Assembly (NCBI GenBank): GCA_902624315.1
Contig: CACNXC010000008.1
Coordinates: 1-44,551, forward strand
DNA length: 44,551 nt
Origin: an uncultured Pelagibacteraceae bacterium
Lineage (GTDB): Bacteria > Pseudomonadota > Alphaproteobacteria > Pelagibacterales > Pelagibacteraceae
Direction of reading: 5' to 3'
In this document: piece by piece, positions 16,116 through 26,031 of the stretch
Position numbering within the stretch: position 1 is the first letter of the stretch
Layout of the letters: each line of letters opens with the position of its first letter
Made by a program: the position numbers and the translations under genes
The notes under the pieces: generated by a model
The model's input: the letters and a program-made list of their open reading frames with translations, nothing else
Told to the model about the DNA's origin: nothing
Databases searched by the model: none

Positions 16116-16944
16116 ATTTAATAATATCGATAATTTTATTCAGTTGTTCGACATCATGGTAAACAAAGGTAATTGTCCCTTTATTTTTTTTATTATTTTT
16201 GATTGATACATTTAAACCAATTTTATCAGATATTGATTTTTCAAGATTTTGGATATCAGGATCAATAGATTTAACAAAGGACCTCTTTTTTTTCTTGAAA
16301 ATTTTGACAAAATTTTCTGATTGACGAACTGAAAGTTTTTTTTCTATGATTTTTTGAGCGACAAAACTTGCATTTTCAAGACCAACTAGTATTTTAGCAT
16401 GACCAGTTGATAGTTTTTTTGTCTCAATTAAATTTAGAACGTCACTCGGTAAAGTCAATATCCTTAAACAATTAGTAATATAACTCCTACTTTTTCCGAT
16501 AAATTTCGAGACTTTTTCTTGATCGTAAGAAAAATCATTTATTAATCTTTGATAACCCTGAGCTTCTTCTAATGGATTAAGATCATTTCTTTGAACATTT
16601 TCAACTATAGCAAATTCCAAAGATTTTAAATCATCTGCCTCAGTAACAACAACTGGCACTTCATGGAGACCAGCTTTTTGAGCAGCTAGCCATCTTCTTT
16701 CTCCTGCAATAATCTCATACTTTGGGTTTTCATCTGATTTTCGAACTATGATTGGTTGAATGATACCTCTTTCCTTTATAGATTTCTCTAGATCACTTAA
16801 ACTATCTTCATCAAAAATTTTTCTTGGTTGAAACTTATTTGGATAAAGATCACTAATAGATAATTTGTTAGTTGCTTGTTCTACCTTTGTCTCACCTATT
16901 AATGATGATAATCCTCTACCTAATCCCTTTTTAATCTTATTCAC
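16105..16944 (-). CDS. parB: Chromosome partitioning protein ParB
   Basis: CTP-dependent DNA clamp that loads at parS and spreads to organise the origin region. It has 279 residues. The start is GTG at 16944, which shares one base with the parA stop (TAGTG). KKGLGRGLSSLIG at the N-terminus is the conserved ParA-activating peptide. The nuclease-like/CTPase domain shows GERRWLAAQKAG and ENVQRNDLNPLEEAQGY, followed by the helix-turn-helix that reads parS (SKFIGKSRSYITNCLRILTLP) and the C-terminal dimer domain. A matching parS site is inside rsmG, about 1.4 kb upstream. Confidence 0.97.
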   Translation of the reverse strand: MNKIKKGLGRGLSSLIGETKVEQATNKLSISDLYPNKFQPRKIFDEDSLSDLEKSIKERGIIQPIIVRKSDENPKYEIIAGERRWLAAQKAGLHEVPVVVTEADDLKSLEFAIVENVQRNDLNPLEEAQGYQRLINDFSYDQEKVSKFIGKSRSYITNCLRILTLPSDVLNLIETKKLSTGHAKILVGLENASFVAQKIIEKKLSVRQSENFVKIFKKKKRSFVKSIDPDIQNLEKSISDKIGLNVSIKNNKKNKGTITFVYHDVEQLNKIIDIIKSNY

Positions 16945-17738
16945 TAGGCAGCACTCCCTATTTGATTTTCTTGGTTAATAAATTCATCTGTGAAACTATA
17001 GTAGGATTTGCTACCAGGACAATTCTTGTCATAAATTAACACAGGAACTCCGTGTGAAGGTGCTTCGGATAATCTAACATTACGTGGAATAACTGTTTGA
17101 TATACCTTTTCTTTAAAATAATTTCTTGCTTCTTGTTCAACCTGAGAAGATAATTTATTTCTTCTATCATACATCGTCAAAAGTATTCCTTGAATTTCTA
17201 AACCAGGGTTTAAATTAATTTTTATTCGATCTATTGTTTTCATCAGTTGGGTTAAACCTTCTAACGCAAAAAATTCTGTCTGAAGGGGAACTAAGAGAGA
17301 ATTTGAGCATACCAGTGCCATCACTGTCAATAAACTTAGAGATGGTGGACAATCTATAAGTATATAATCGTATATTGCTCCAGAATCATTTAAATAAGCG
17401 GCTAATTTTACCTTTAGAATAAATGCCCTATCACTATCCCCGGCTGTCTCGACCTCCAAACCAGACAAATCAACATTTGAAGTTATCAAATCAAGATTAT
17501 CAAATTTTGTTTTTTTAATTACCTCTGAGATAGACTTAGTTCCATTTAAAATACCATAAATTGTTTCATCGGATCTTTCTGAATTAGATAAACCAAGACC
17601 AGTTGTTGCATTCCCTTGTGGATCTAAGTCAATAACTAAAATTTTTTTTCCTTGTTGTGTCAGTGCAGAGGCAAGATTAATTACAGTGGTTGTTTTTCCA
17701 ACCCCACCCTTCTGATTTATAATTGAAATAATTTTCAT
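16944..17738 (-). CDS. parA: Chromosome partitioning ATPase ParA
   Basis: Walker-type ATPase that moves ParB-bound origins apart. About 264 residues are read from the ATG at 17738; an in-frame TTG one codon upstream is unlikely. The deviant Walker A motif is NQKGGVGKTTT (about 8-18), Walker A' is VIDLDPQGNATTGLG and Walker B is YILIDCPPSLSLLT. The start overlaps the rsmG stop by one base (TGATG). It forms a translationally coupled cluster with mnmG, rsmG and parB. Confidence 0.97.
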   Translation of the reverse strand: MKIISIINQKGGVGKTTTVINLASALTQQGKKILVIDLDPQGNATTGLGLSNSERSDETIYGILNGTKSISEVIKKTKFDNLDLITSNVDLSGLEVETAGDSDRAFILKVKLAAYLNDSGAIYDYILIDCPPSLSLLTVMALVCSNSLLVPLQTEFFALEGLTQLMKTIDRIKINLNPGLEIQGILLTMYDRRNKLSSQVEQEARNYFKEKVYQTVIPRNVRLSEAPSHGVPVLIYDKNCPGSKSYYSFTDEFINQENQIGSAA

Positions 17739-18382
17739 CAAATTTTTTTTTCCATATTTTTTATATTTAACAAAAATGAATCTTTGTTTGTTAAACTTTT
17801 TTTTTCCTCATAGTCTAAATCCCAAATTTTAAGAGTATCATTTAAAATTTTTCTCCCACTTTTGCCCATGAATAAAATAATATTTTTATATTTCCGAAAA
17901 TTTTTTTGAACTAAATCAAGAATTATTGGCATTGGTTTAAAAGCTCTGGACATAATCGTTCCAGTTTCAATATCTCTAAGTTTAAAGATATCTTTTTGTA
18001 TTATTTCTGTGTTTAATTCCAATTTTTCAGAAACATCTTTTAAAAAAACGCATTTATGATGGCTTTTTTCATAAAGTTTTATTTTCATGCTGTTTTTTAA
18101 TTTCTTCATTAAGATTGCAATGATTAGTCCAGGTATACCACCCCCAGAACCTAAATCTGAGGTTGTATTATTATTTAAGTCAACAAAATCAATTATTTGC
18201 GCTGAATCAATAATATGTCTTTGCCTTATAACCTCTTGATCAGAGTTTTTTCTACTAATTATGTTAATTTTCTTATTTTTTTTTTGGATCATGCTTATAA
18301 GGCTCTCAAGCTCATTACAAGTTTCACGTGAAACATTAAATTTTGTAATTTTAGAGTAATTTTTAGAAATTATCGAATCCAT
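17738..18382 (-). CDS. rsmG: 16S rRNA (guanine-N7) methyltransferase RsmG
   Basis: SAM-dependent methyltransferase of G527 in 16S rRNA (E. coli numbering). It has 214 residues. The SAM-binding loop DLGSGGGIPGLIIAI is at about 75-89, and SRAFKP, typical of the family, is near 140. The N-terminal NVSRETCNEL is encoded by a DNA stretch that is also a parS palindrome. One-base overlaps link it to mnmG upstream (TAATG) and parA downstream (TGATG). Confidence 0.95.
   Translation of the reverse strand: MDSIISKNYSKITKFNVSRETCNELESLISMIQKKNKKINIISRKNSDQEVIRQRHIIDSAQIIDFVDLNNNTTSDLGSGGGIPGLIIAILMKKLKNSMKIKLYEKSHHKCVFLKDVSEKLELNTEIIQKDIFKLRDIETGTIMSRAFKPMPIILDLVQKNFRKYKNIILFMGKSGRKILNDTLKIWDLDYEEKKSLTNKDSFLLNIKNMEKKI
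18320..18335. promoter_or_regulatory. parS centromere site (ParB binding)
   Basis: AGTTTCACGTGAAACA differs from the widely conserved parS sequence TGTTTCACGTGAAACA only at the first base, and its 14-base core GTTTCACGTGAAAC is a perfect palindrome. It lies inside the 5' part of rsmG, encoding N-V-S-R-E-T. It is 1.4 kb from parB and about 10.5 kb from the proposed replication origin. Other CACGTG hexamers in the window lack the flanking GTTT/AAAC, so this is the only parS found. Confidence 0.9.
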
Positions 18383-20253
18383 TAAGCTATATGCTTAATA
18401 GACTTTCTTTTAACGTGTGACAACAAAATATATACTGCAGCCGGGGTAATTCCATCAATTCTCAGTGCTTGACCCATAGTTTTTGGCCTTATTTCCTTGA
18501 ATTTTGCTTTTACTTCGTTTGATAACCCAGAAAAATGATCATAGTCTATATTATCTGGGATAATTAAATTCTCATCTCTCTTAAAAGCTAAAATATCTGC
18601 ATTTTGTTTTTTTAAGTAACCTCGATAATGAGAATTAATTTCTATCTGTTCATCTATTTCAGAGCCAAAATTCTTAATTTCAGGCCAAATTCTACGGATT
18701 TTGGTCATATTAGCATCCTTTTGGGCTAAAATTTCTTCTGCTGACCTTAAAATACCATCTTTAGCAATTTTTATGCCGTGTTTTTGAGCTTTTGTTGGAG
18801 ATATACTCAAACTGGACATTTGCAGTGAAATTTCGCTCATTTTCACAAATTTATCCTCAAATTTAAACTTTCTTTCATCAGATATTAAGCCGATTTTAAT
18901 TCCTTTGTTAGTTAGTCTTAAATCAGCGTTATCTGCTCTTAGACTTAATCTATACTCAGCTCTTGAAGTAAACATTCTGTAAGGCTCTGCCACACCTTTT
19001 GTGACTAAATCATCTATCATTACTCCAATATAAGCATCTGACCTATCAAGAATGAATGGTTCTTTATCCATAAGTGATAATGCAGCATTTACACCCGCAA
19101 TAAGACCTTGGGCTGCAGCTTCCTCATATCCTGTAGTTCCATTAATTTGACCAGCTAAATATAAGTTTTTAATTTTTTTAGTTTCTAGTGTTAAGAAAAG
19201 TTCTCTAGGATCTATATAGTCATATTCTATAGCATATCCTGGCCTAATCATTTTTACACTTTCTAAACCATTGATATTATTAAGTATTTCAGCTTGTACT
19301 ACTTCAGGTAGTGAAGTTGATATACCATTTGGGTAAATTGTGTGGTCATCAAGCCCCTCAGGCTCTAAAAATATTTGATGTCTTGTCTTTTCGGCAAACT
19401 TAACTACTTTATCTTCTATTGAAGGACAATATCTAGGACCTATTCCTTGAATGCTGCCAGAATACATTGCACTCTTAGATAAATTTTTTTCTATAATCTT
19501 ATGCACCTTCTCGTTTGTATAAGTCATTGAACACGAAACTTGTTTATTCGAAATAGATTTTGTTAAAAAAGAAAAGAAGTAAGGATTTTCATCAGCTGCT
19601 TGTTTTTCTAAATTTTTGAAATTTATTGTCCTTGCATCAAGTCTTGGTGGAGTACCTGTTTTTAATCTTCCTATTTTAAATTTATATTTTTCTAATTGTT
19701 CACTCAACCCAGTGCTAGGTTTCTCATTATATCTACCTGCAGGAGTGCGCTCATCACCAATATGAATCAATCCATTTAAAAAAGTACCAGTTGTTAAAAT
19801 TATTTTACTACACCTAATCTTATTACCTTTTAATGTTAAAAAGCCGTTTATTGTATTATTTGAAAAAATAAACTTTACCACTGGGTCAGAAAAAATGCTT
19901 AAATTACAATAGTTTACAAGTTTTTCTTGCATAAATTGCTTGTATAAGCTACGGTCAGATTGAGTTCTAGGACCTCTAACAGCTGGACCTCTGCTTCTAT
20001 TTAACAACCTAAATTGTATTCCTGATTTATCTGCGATCTCTCCCATAACACCATCTAATGCATCTATTTCTCTAACTAAATGACCTTTACCCAAGCCGCC
20101 AATTGCTGGATTACATGACATCTCACCAATAGTATTTATATCATGAGTAAATAGTGCAGTATTTACACCTAGACGGGCTGAAGCAGCTGCTGCTTCACAA
20201 CCAGCATGACCACCTCCAATTACAACAACATCAAATGAAAATTCATTTTTCAT
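18382..20253 (-). CDS. mnmG: tRNA uridine-5-carboxymethylaminomethyl modification enzyme MnmG (GidA)
   Basis: FAD enzyme that, with MnmE, modifies the wobble uridine of several tRNAs. It has the usual length of 623 residues. The FAD-binding loop [13 protein letters not shown] is at about 10-22, followed by [25 protein letters not shown] and the [11 protein letters not shown] motif are also present. The C-terminal helical domain ends with [14 protein letters not shown], the region that contacts MnmE. It begins the mnmG-rsmG-parA-parB overlapping cluster and lies 39 bases after mnmE. Confidence 0.98.
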   Translation of the reverse strand: MKNEFSFDVVVIGGGHAGCEAAAASARLGVNTALFTHDINTIGEMSCNPAIGGLGKGHLVREIDALDGVMGEIADKSGIQFRLLNRSRGPAVRGPRTQSDRSLYKQFMQEKLVNYCNLSIFSDPVVKFIFSNNTINGFLTLKGNKIRCSKIILTTGTFLNGLIHIGDERTPAGRYNEKPSTGLSEQLEKYKFKIGRLKTGTPPRLDARTINFKNLEKQAADENPYFFSFLTKSISNKQVSCSMTYTNEKVHKIIEKNLSKSAMYSGSIQGIGPRYCPSIEDKVVKFAEKTRHQIFLEPEGLDDHTIYPNGISTSLPEVVQAEILNNINGLESVKMIRPGYAIEYDYIDPRELFLTLETKKIKNLYLAGQINGTTGYEEAAAQGLIAGVNAALSLMDKEPFILDRSDAYIGVMIDDLVTKGVAEPYRMFTSRAEYRLSLRADNADLRLTNKGIKIGLISDERKFKFEDKFVKMSEISLQMSSLSISPTKAQKHGIKIAKDGILRSAEEILAQKDANMTKIRRIWPEIKNFGSEIDEQIEINSHYRGYLKKQNADILAFKRDENLIIPDNIDYDHFSGLSNEVKAKFKEIRPKTMGQALRIDGITPAAVYILLSHVKRKSIKHIA

Positions 20254-20292
20254 GATGTAAATTTATATTTGAAAAAAAATTTTACAAGGATC

Positions 20293-21624
20293 TTATTTCC
20301 CAATGCAAAAATCATTGAAAATACTACCTAATATTTCCTCTACATCAACCTTTCCAACAATCATACCTAAATGTCTAGCAGCTAACCTCAAATCTTCAGC
20401 AGCTTTGTCAAAATCTTTTTTACTATTTTTTTCTAGGAAATTTGTCAAATTATCTGAACAATGAACTAAATGTTGTCTGTGTCTTTCTCTAGTAATTAGT
20501 ATATCTTCATTTGTAATAAACTTTGTTTTTAACCTATCTTTAATTTTTAAAATTAATTTATCTAAATTTAAGTTCTTCTTTAATGAAACAAAAACATGAT
20601 CTAGTTTTGTTACTTCTGGATCTAATTCTCCCTCAATAAGATCTGACTTATTTACAACTAAAATTGCATTTTCTTTTAATAAATCATTCAAAAATCCGCT
20701 TAAATCAATACTTTTTGCATCTACTACCACTAATTTTAAATCTGCATTTTCTGCTCTATCTAAAGATAATTTAATTCCTTTTTTCTCTATTTCATCTTTA
20801 GAATTTCTGATACCTGCAGTATCTGAAATTATAACTGGGTAACCATCAATATTTAAACGTGTCTCTATTACATCCCTTGTTGTTCCTGCTATTTCAGAAA
20901 CTATTGCTACATCTCTTTTCGATAAATTGTTTAATAAGGAAGATTTTCCCGCATTTGTTGGTCCAACGATAGCAATTTTAAAACCTTCGCGAATTATTTC
21001 ACCTACTTTTTGATCATCTAAAATTTTTTTAATTTGGTCTAAAACTTCAGTGGAATCCTTTTTAATTTGTTGAACATTTTCATGGGGTAAATCTTCTTCG
21101 GGAAAATCTATTTTTGCCTCAACAAAAGATAAAATCTTTAATAATTTTTCTCTTAAACCATCAAATATCTTAGCTGATTTACCTTTCATAATTTTTACAG
21201 CTTGTAATCTTTGCATTTCAGTTTCTGCTGATATTAAATCAGATACACTTTCAGCTTTTAACAAATCAATTTTACCATTTTGAAAAGCTTTTTTTGTAAA
21301 TTCTCCTGGTTCAGCTAACCTAAAATTCTCTATTTTGGATAATTCGTTTTGTAATGCTAAAACGATTGCTTTACCTCCATGTACTTGTATTTCGGCCATA
21401 TCCTCACCTGTGTAGCTCTCAGGGCCTGGAAACCAGATAATTATACCTTGATCTATTAGTTCAGAAGTATTGATATTGTTTATTTTCCGAAGGGAAGCAA
21501 CTCTAGGAGAGGGTAGAGGTTTTCCAGTAAGCAATGTAATTGCTTTGGAGGCATCTGATCCAGAAATTCTAATTATAGCCACTCCAGAGATCCCAGGACC
21601 AGATGATAGTGCATATATAGTCAT
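20293..21624 (-). CDS. mnmE: tRNA modification GTPase MnmE (TrmE)
   Basis: GTPase partner of MnmG. Of 443 residues, the N-terminal folate-binding domain starts ALSSGPGISGVAIIRISG. The helical domain is interrupted by the G domain: P-loop GPTNAGKSSLLN, G3 DTAGI, G4 NKSD. The C-terminal CIGK (residues 440-443) supplies the catalytic cysteine. In many alphaproteobacteria mnmE lies beside rho. Here a sulfotransferase and an OGT-like gene separate them. Confidence 0.98.
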   Translation of the reverse strand: MTIYALSSGPGISGVAIIRISGSDASKAITLLTGKPLPSPRVASLRKINNINTSELIDQGIIIWFPGPESYTGEDMAEIQVHGGKAIVLALQNELSKIENFRLAEPGEFTKKAFQNGKIDLLKAESVSDLISAETEMQRLQAVKIMKGKSAKIFDGLREKLLKILSFVEAKIDFPEEDLPHENVQQIKKDSTEVLDQIKKILDDQKVGEIIREGFKIAIVGPTNAGKSSLLNNLSKRDVAIVSEIAGTTRDVIETRLNIDGYPVIISDTAGIRNSKDEIEKKGIKLSLDRAENADLKLVVVDAKSIDLSGFLNDLLKENAILVVNKSDLIEGELDPEVTKLDHVFVSLKKNLNLDKLILKIKDRLKTKFITNEDILITRERHRQHLVHCSDNLTNFLEKNSKKDFDKAAEDLRLAARHLGMIVGKVDVEEILGSIFNDFCIGK

Positions 21625-21670
21625 AAATTTATTATATATTGAATTTACTTATTAGATATAATTAAAAAAA

Positions 21671-22516
21671 ATGATTATCTGGATAGCTTCATACCCAAAA
21701 AGTGGAAATACATGGGTAAGAGCGATAATAAGTTCATTTCTAAATTCAAACTCAAGTGAAATTGATATTAATAATCTTAAAATAAGACAATTTCCACTTG
21801 CTCAAGATTTTAAGGAATTAATCAGTGATTTTAAAAGCGAGGAACAATTTGTAAAAAATTGTATTCATGCTCAAGAGAAAATAAATTTGGATAATCAAAT
21901 TAAATTTTTTAAAACACATAGTGCCTATTGGAAATATGGCAATTATGCGTTCACAAATGAAATTAATTCATTGGGTGTTATACATGTTGTTAGAGATCCA
22001 CGAAATGTCATAACATCAGTAATGAATCATTTTAATCAAACAGCTAATAGCTATGAAAAAGCAATGAGATTTATTACAGATGAAAAAAAAATGTTAAGTT
22101 CGGAAAATTTACCACAATCTGAAAATGATATACCCACAATTATATCATCTTGGTCCAACCATTATAATTCTTGGAAAAAATTTAAAAAAAATAATCTTTT
22201 AATAAAATATGAAAATCTTTTAACTAAACCAGAAAGTGAATTTCATAAGATCGCTGAATTTTTAACAGAATTAGTTAAAACAAAAATTAATCCTTCTCAA
22301 ATTTACAATACAGTTAAAAATACCGAATTTAAAAAATTCAAAACTCAAGAGAGTATTAATGGTTTTAAAGAAGCTGCTAAAAATAAAAATAATGAAAATA
22401 TAAACTTTTTTCATTTAGGTCCTGAAAATAATTGGCAAAAACTATTAAGTGAAAATACAAAAAAGACTATTGAATCTACTTTTGGAAAAGAAATGAGAGA
22501 ATTAGGTTATTTATGA
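21671..22516 (+). CDS. Sulfotransferase family protein (copy 1)
   Basis: A 281-residue cytosolic-type sulfotransferase (PF00685-like) that should move sulfate from PAPS to a hydroxyl or amino group. The 5'-phosphosulfate loop is SYPKSGNTW (residues 7-15), the catalytic-histidine motif KTHS is at 81-84 (as in SULT KTH), and the 3'-phosphate motif VRDPRNVITS is at 107-116. Near the C-terminus NNWQKLL replaces the usual GNWKN. The acceptor is unknown. It is oriented against its neighbours between mnmE and the OGT-like gene, and is a clear paralogue of the protein at 34326-35162 (same length, same N- and C-terminal blocks). Confidence 0.86.
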   Translation: MIIWIASYPKSGNTWVRAIISSFLNSNSSEIDINNLKIRQFPLAQDFKELISDFKSEEQFVKNCIHAQEKINLDNQIKFFKTHSAYWKYGNYAFTNEINSLGVIHVVRDPRNVITSVMNHFNQTANSYEKAMRFITDEKKMLSSENLPQSENDIPTIISSWSNHYNSWKKFKKNNLLIKYENLLTKPESEFHKIAEFLTELVKTKINPSQIYNTVKNTEFKKFKTQESINGFKEAAKNKNNENINFFHLGPENNWQKLLSENTKKTIESTFGKEMRELGYL

Positions 22517-22547
22517 ACCGCCCAAATGCCTTTAATATAAATTCTTA

Positions 22548-24230
22548 CTATTCAACTTTTTGCTCTAATGCCTCAAAAAAACTCTTTGAATAGTCCTGAC
22601 TATTAAATAATGGGCTTTTAGTAGCGTTTAGAAATATTGATTTTCTCAAATTTATATAATCATCGTGATTATTTGATAAATTTACCACCTTCTGAATGTA
22701 ATCCTCATAATCCTTAGCTATCAGTTGCTCCATATTTAGATTTTTATTTATAGACTCCCCACATCTAGAATTAAAATTATATCCAGCCATAGTAATAACA
22801 GGAACTCCCATCCATATAGCTTCAAATGATGTGGTAACACCATTGTAAGGAAAAGTGTCCAAAGCGATATCAATTTGTTTGTACTGATCAAGATGATTTT
22901 TAAATTCCTTTTCTCTTTCTATAAATTTAATAGAATTCAACACACCACTATTATTAAATAATTCTTTAATTCTTTCTGATGCATGCTTTTTTGATGAAGT
23001 TTTTAAAATAAGCTTAGAATTATTAATTTTTTTTAAAATATTTGACCAAACAGAAACGACATCTGAATTAATCTTAGCAAAATTATTAAAAGATCCAAAA
23101 GTAAAATATTTATTCTTTAAAAAAGGAGGGGGGTTTTCATTTCTTTCAAAATTAAAGCCACAATGAGAGTTCCAAATTTTAGGTAAATAAATCACTTTTT
23201 CAGAATAGAACTTCTCCTCACCTGGACGAATTAAATTTGGATCTGAAATTATAAAATCCATATTTTTTAATCCAGTGGTGTTACAATAGCCCATCCATAT
23301 GATTTGCTTTTTAGCTAATCTATTTTTAAACATTTCTAGTCGATTTGTTGATGTATAACCCATCAAATCAACGATTATATCTAATTTTAATTTTCTTACT
23401 CTATTTACAGCACTGACATTATCGAAATTCCAAATATTGATGTTCTCGTCAACCAAGTTTTTGAAATCTTTTGTTGACTGATCTTCTTTTGGATTGTTTA
23501 AAATTAAAATAATTTCAAATTTTTCTTTATCATAATTTAAAAGAATTGTTTTTAAAAAATAGGTAATTGAATGACCGCTGAGGATATCGGCTGATAAAAA
23601 TCCTATTCTAATTTTTAAATTAGAAGCCTCTGGAAATTTTACTAATTGATTTTGAGGAATTTCTTTTAAGCGTTCATCTAATAACTTGCCATAATTAAAA
23701 AAGTCAGATTGTTTCCAATTTTTATCAAAACAGTTCCAGTAACCGTAATTACACAAATCCCAAGCATTAAAATTATTTGATTTTATTACTTTATCTAAAT
23801 GAAATATCATTTTTTTCGCATAATTTAACCTCCGATAAATCATGGTCATTGCCAGATGAATTGGCCTATGATTTGCAGAATATTTTTCTACTGACTCATA
23901 TAAATTAATAAGATCACTAAAATCAGATTTATAATCTTGTTCTATATCTTTTAACAAAACACTAGATGTAATAAAATTACCAAGACAGTCTATAGCATGA
24001 ATAGTGTTTTTTTCTTTTAAAAAACCCTGTTTAAAATCCTTTAAAGCTAATAACAAAGCATTTTTATCTTTTCTATTACTTTCAATTCTGCAAATTCCTA
24101 ATAGATTGCATAAACTTGAAGATCTTTCCTCCTCACTTGTTTTTGAAGTTATTTCAAATACTACCTTGGAGTATTCCCTTTGTTTAAATAATTCTTGTAA
24201 TTGAATTTCAAAATTTAACGTTGAGACCAT
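22548..24230 (-). CDS. O-GlcNAc transferase (SPINDLY/GT41)-like protein
   Basis: A 560-residue protein. The first 190 residues are helical and TPR-like but degenerate. Residues about 205-560 resemble the GT41 catalytic region: KIRIGFLSADILSGHSITYF, DIIVDLMGYTSTNRLEMF, QIIWMGYCNTTGLKNMDFIISD, FGSFNNFAKI and the nucleotide-sugar site LDTFPYNGVTTSFEAIWMGVPVITM. Bacterial relatives glycosylate proteins, sometimes flagellins or surface adhesins. The target here is unknown. It begins only 8 bases after rho on the same strand, so rho transcription could read into it, and it converges on the sulfotransferase gene (31 bases apart). Confidence 0.84.
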   Translation of the reverse strand: MVSTLNFEIQLQELFKQREYSKVVFEITSKTSEEERSSSLCNLLGICRIESNRKDKNALLLALKDFKQGFLKEKNTIHAIDCLGNFITSSVLLKDIEQDYKSDFSDLINLYESVEKYSANHRPIHLAMTMIYRRLNYAKKMIFHLDKVIKSNNFNAWDLCNYGYWNCFDKNWKQSDFFNYGKLLDERLKEIPQNQLVKFPEASNLKIRIGFLSADILSGHSITYFLKTILLNYDKEKFEIILILNNPKEDQSTKDFKNLVDENINIWNFDNVSAVNRVRKLKLDIIVDLMGYTSTNRLEMFKNRLAKKQIIWMGYCNTTGLKNMDFIISDPNLIRPGEEKFYSEKVIYLPKIWNSHCGFNFERNENPPPFLKNKYFTFGSFNNFAKINSDVVSVWSNILKKINNSKLILKTSSKKHASERIKELFNNSGVLNSIKFIEREKEFKNHLDQYKQIDIALDTFPYNGVTTSFEAIWMGVPVITMAGYNFNSRCGESINKNLNMEQLIAKDYEDYIQKVVNLSNNHDDYINLRKSIFLNATKSPLFNSQDYSKSFFEALEQKVE

Positions 24231-24238
24231 TAATCAGC

Positions 24239-25507
24239 TCAAGCTGGCTTATTCATTGAGTTAAAAAACTCAGCATTATTTTTGGTATCTTTTAATTTTG
24301 AATTAATAAATTCGATTGCATCCATGGTTCCCATTGGAGCTATAATTCTTCTTAACACATTCATTTTTTGAAGATCATTTTTGTCAAATAACAATTCTTC
24401 TCTTCTTGTGCCCGATTTAGTAATATCGATGGCTGGATAAATTCTTTTATCTGCAATTTTTCTATCCAAAACAGTTTCGCTATTTCCAGTTCCTTTAAAT
24501 TCCTCGAAAATTACCTCATCCATTCTACTACCAGTATCAATAAGTGCAGTAGAAATAATGGTTAACGATCCACCCTCCTCAATATTTCTAGCAGCTCCAA
24601 AAAACCTTTTTGGTCTTTGAAGTGCGTTAGCGTCGACACCACCTGTCAAAACTTTTCCTGAGCTTGGTATCACAGCGTTATAAGCTCTTCCAAGTCTTGT
24701 TATTGAATCTAATAATATGACGACATCTTTTTTATGTTCTGTTAATCTTTTTGCTTTTTCTATTACCATCTCAGCTACTGCCACGTGACGTTGAGCCGGC
24801 TCATCGAATGTGGAACTAATTACTTCACCTTTAACTGTTCTCTGCATATCAGTCACTTCTTCAGGTCTTTCATCAATTAATAAAACTATTAAGTAACACT
24901 CAGGATAATTTTTAGCTATTGAGTTGGCTATACTCTGCAAAATCATAGTTTTACCAGCCTTTGGTGGTGAGATAATAATTGATCTTTGACCTTTGCCAAT
25001 AGGGCTCACTAGGTCGATAAGTCGTGGAGTTAAATCCTGTTTTTTGTCTGGTTTTACTTGTTCAACTTCCATAACAAGCTGCTTGTCAGGATATAAAGGT
25101 GTCAGGTTATCAAAAGCTATTTTGTGTCTAGATTTATCAGGTTCTTCAAAATTTATTTTACTTACTTGTAATAATGCAAAATATCTTTCACCCTCTTTGG
25201 GGGCTCTAACAGGTCCCTCAACAGTATCACCAGTTCTTAAACCAAATTTTCTAATCTGGCTTGGGCTGACATAAATATCATCAGGACCTGGTAAATAATT
25301 TGACTCCATGGCTCTTAAAAACCCGAAGCCATCTTGAAGTAGTTGTAATACCCCCGCTCCTGTAATCTCCTCTTTTTCCGCTACTTTTTTCAAAATTGCA
25401 AAAAGTATCTCTTGCTTTCTCAGAGTACTTGCATTTTCAATACCAAGCTCTTCTGCTTGAGTAATAAGTTGTTCTGATGATTTAAGTTTTAGTTCTTGTA
25501 TGTTCAT
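24239..25507 (-). CDS. rho: Transcription termination factor Rho
   Basis: Hexameric RNA helicase that ends transcription at Rho-dependent sites. It has 422 residues. The N-terminal domain begins [15 protein letters not shown]. The RNA-binding cold-shock fold contains [23 protein letters not shown]. The P-loop [11 protein letters not shown] is at about 180-190, with [13 protein letters not shown] and the Q-loop/R-loop region [11 protein letters not shown] downstream. Since only one strong hairpin terminator is visible in the window, Rho probably ends most transcripts here (inference). Confidence 0.98.
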   Translation of the reverse strand: MNIQELKLKSSEQLITQAEELGIENASTLRKQEILFAILKKVAEKEEITGAGVLQLLQDGFGFLRAMESNYLPGPDDIYVSPSQIRKFGLRTGDTVEGPVRAPKEGERYFALLQVSKINFEEPDKSRHKIAFDNLTPLYPDKQLVMEVEQVKPDKKQDLTPRLIDLVSPIGKGQRSIIISPPKAGKTMILQSIANSIAKNYPECYLIVLLIDERPEEVTDMQRTVKGEVISSTFDEPAQRHVAVAEMVIEKAKRLTEHKKDVVILLDSITRLGRAYNAVIPSSGKVLTGGVDANALQRPKRFFGAARNIEEGGSLTIISTALIDTGSRMDEVIFEEFKGTGNSETVLDRKIADKRIYPAIDITKSGTRREELLFDKNDLQKMNVLRRIIAPMGTMDAIEFINSKLKDTKNNAEFFNSMNKPA

Positions 25508-25570
25508 GAATTAAATTATTAAGGACTTAATAATAGAGTTAATATATATGCTAATTTAAATTATTCAACC

Positions 25571-26005
25571 CTAGATAGGCTTAAATATAACAACAAATAT
25601 GATTAAAATTAGCAGTAATTTAGATATTTCATTAATGTATCGATAATATTTATGGGAATGACTATTAATATCCGATCTGAATTGCCCCAGAATTCTTCCT
25701 AGATAAAAATGATACAAGGTTAGAATAATTACGAAAACTAACTTTAAAATCATCCACTTTCGCCCTAATTGTTCAAATCCTATTTCATATATTAATATCA
25801 ATCCAAATATCCAGGATAAAGCCATTGCCGGTGTCATAATGTAAAAAAAAACTTTTTTTTCAATAACCTTAAATACATCTGAAACTAATGGTTTATTATT
25901 ATTTTGTGAATGATAAAAAAAAATTCTAGGAAGATACAAAAGACCAGCCATCCAAGATATTACTGCTATCAAATAAAGAGATTTAAAAAGTAAATATGTA
26001 TTCAT
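25571..26005 (-). CDS. hemJ: HemJ-type protoporphyrinogen IX oxidase
   Basis: A 144-residue membrane protein with four hydrophobic helices. The N-terminal KSLYLIAVISWMAGLLYLPRIFFYH block and the TPAMALSWIFGLIL, KLVFVIILTLYHFYLGRI and NEISKLLLILIIFVVIFKP segments identify HemJ, which oxidises protoporphyrinogen to protoporphyrin in most alphaproteobacteria. In relatives the first helix normally reads K-x-L-H; here the His is Tyr11. Because a second, unrelated oxidase (HemG) lies directly upstream, HemJ may be redundant or altered. Activity is uncertain; family membership is clear. Confidence 0.88.
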   Translation of the reverse strand: MNTYLLFKSLYLIAVISWMAGLLYLPRIFFYHSQNNNKPLVSDVFKVIEKKVFFYIMTPAMALSWIFGLILIYEIGFEQLGRKWMILKLVFVIILTLYHFYLGRILGQFRSDINSHSHKYYRYINEISKLLLILIIFVVIFKPI

Positions 26006-26031
26006 AAAATATAAATTTTTTTTTACTCTCT

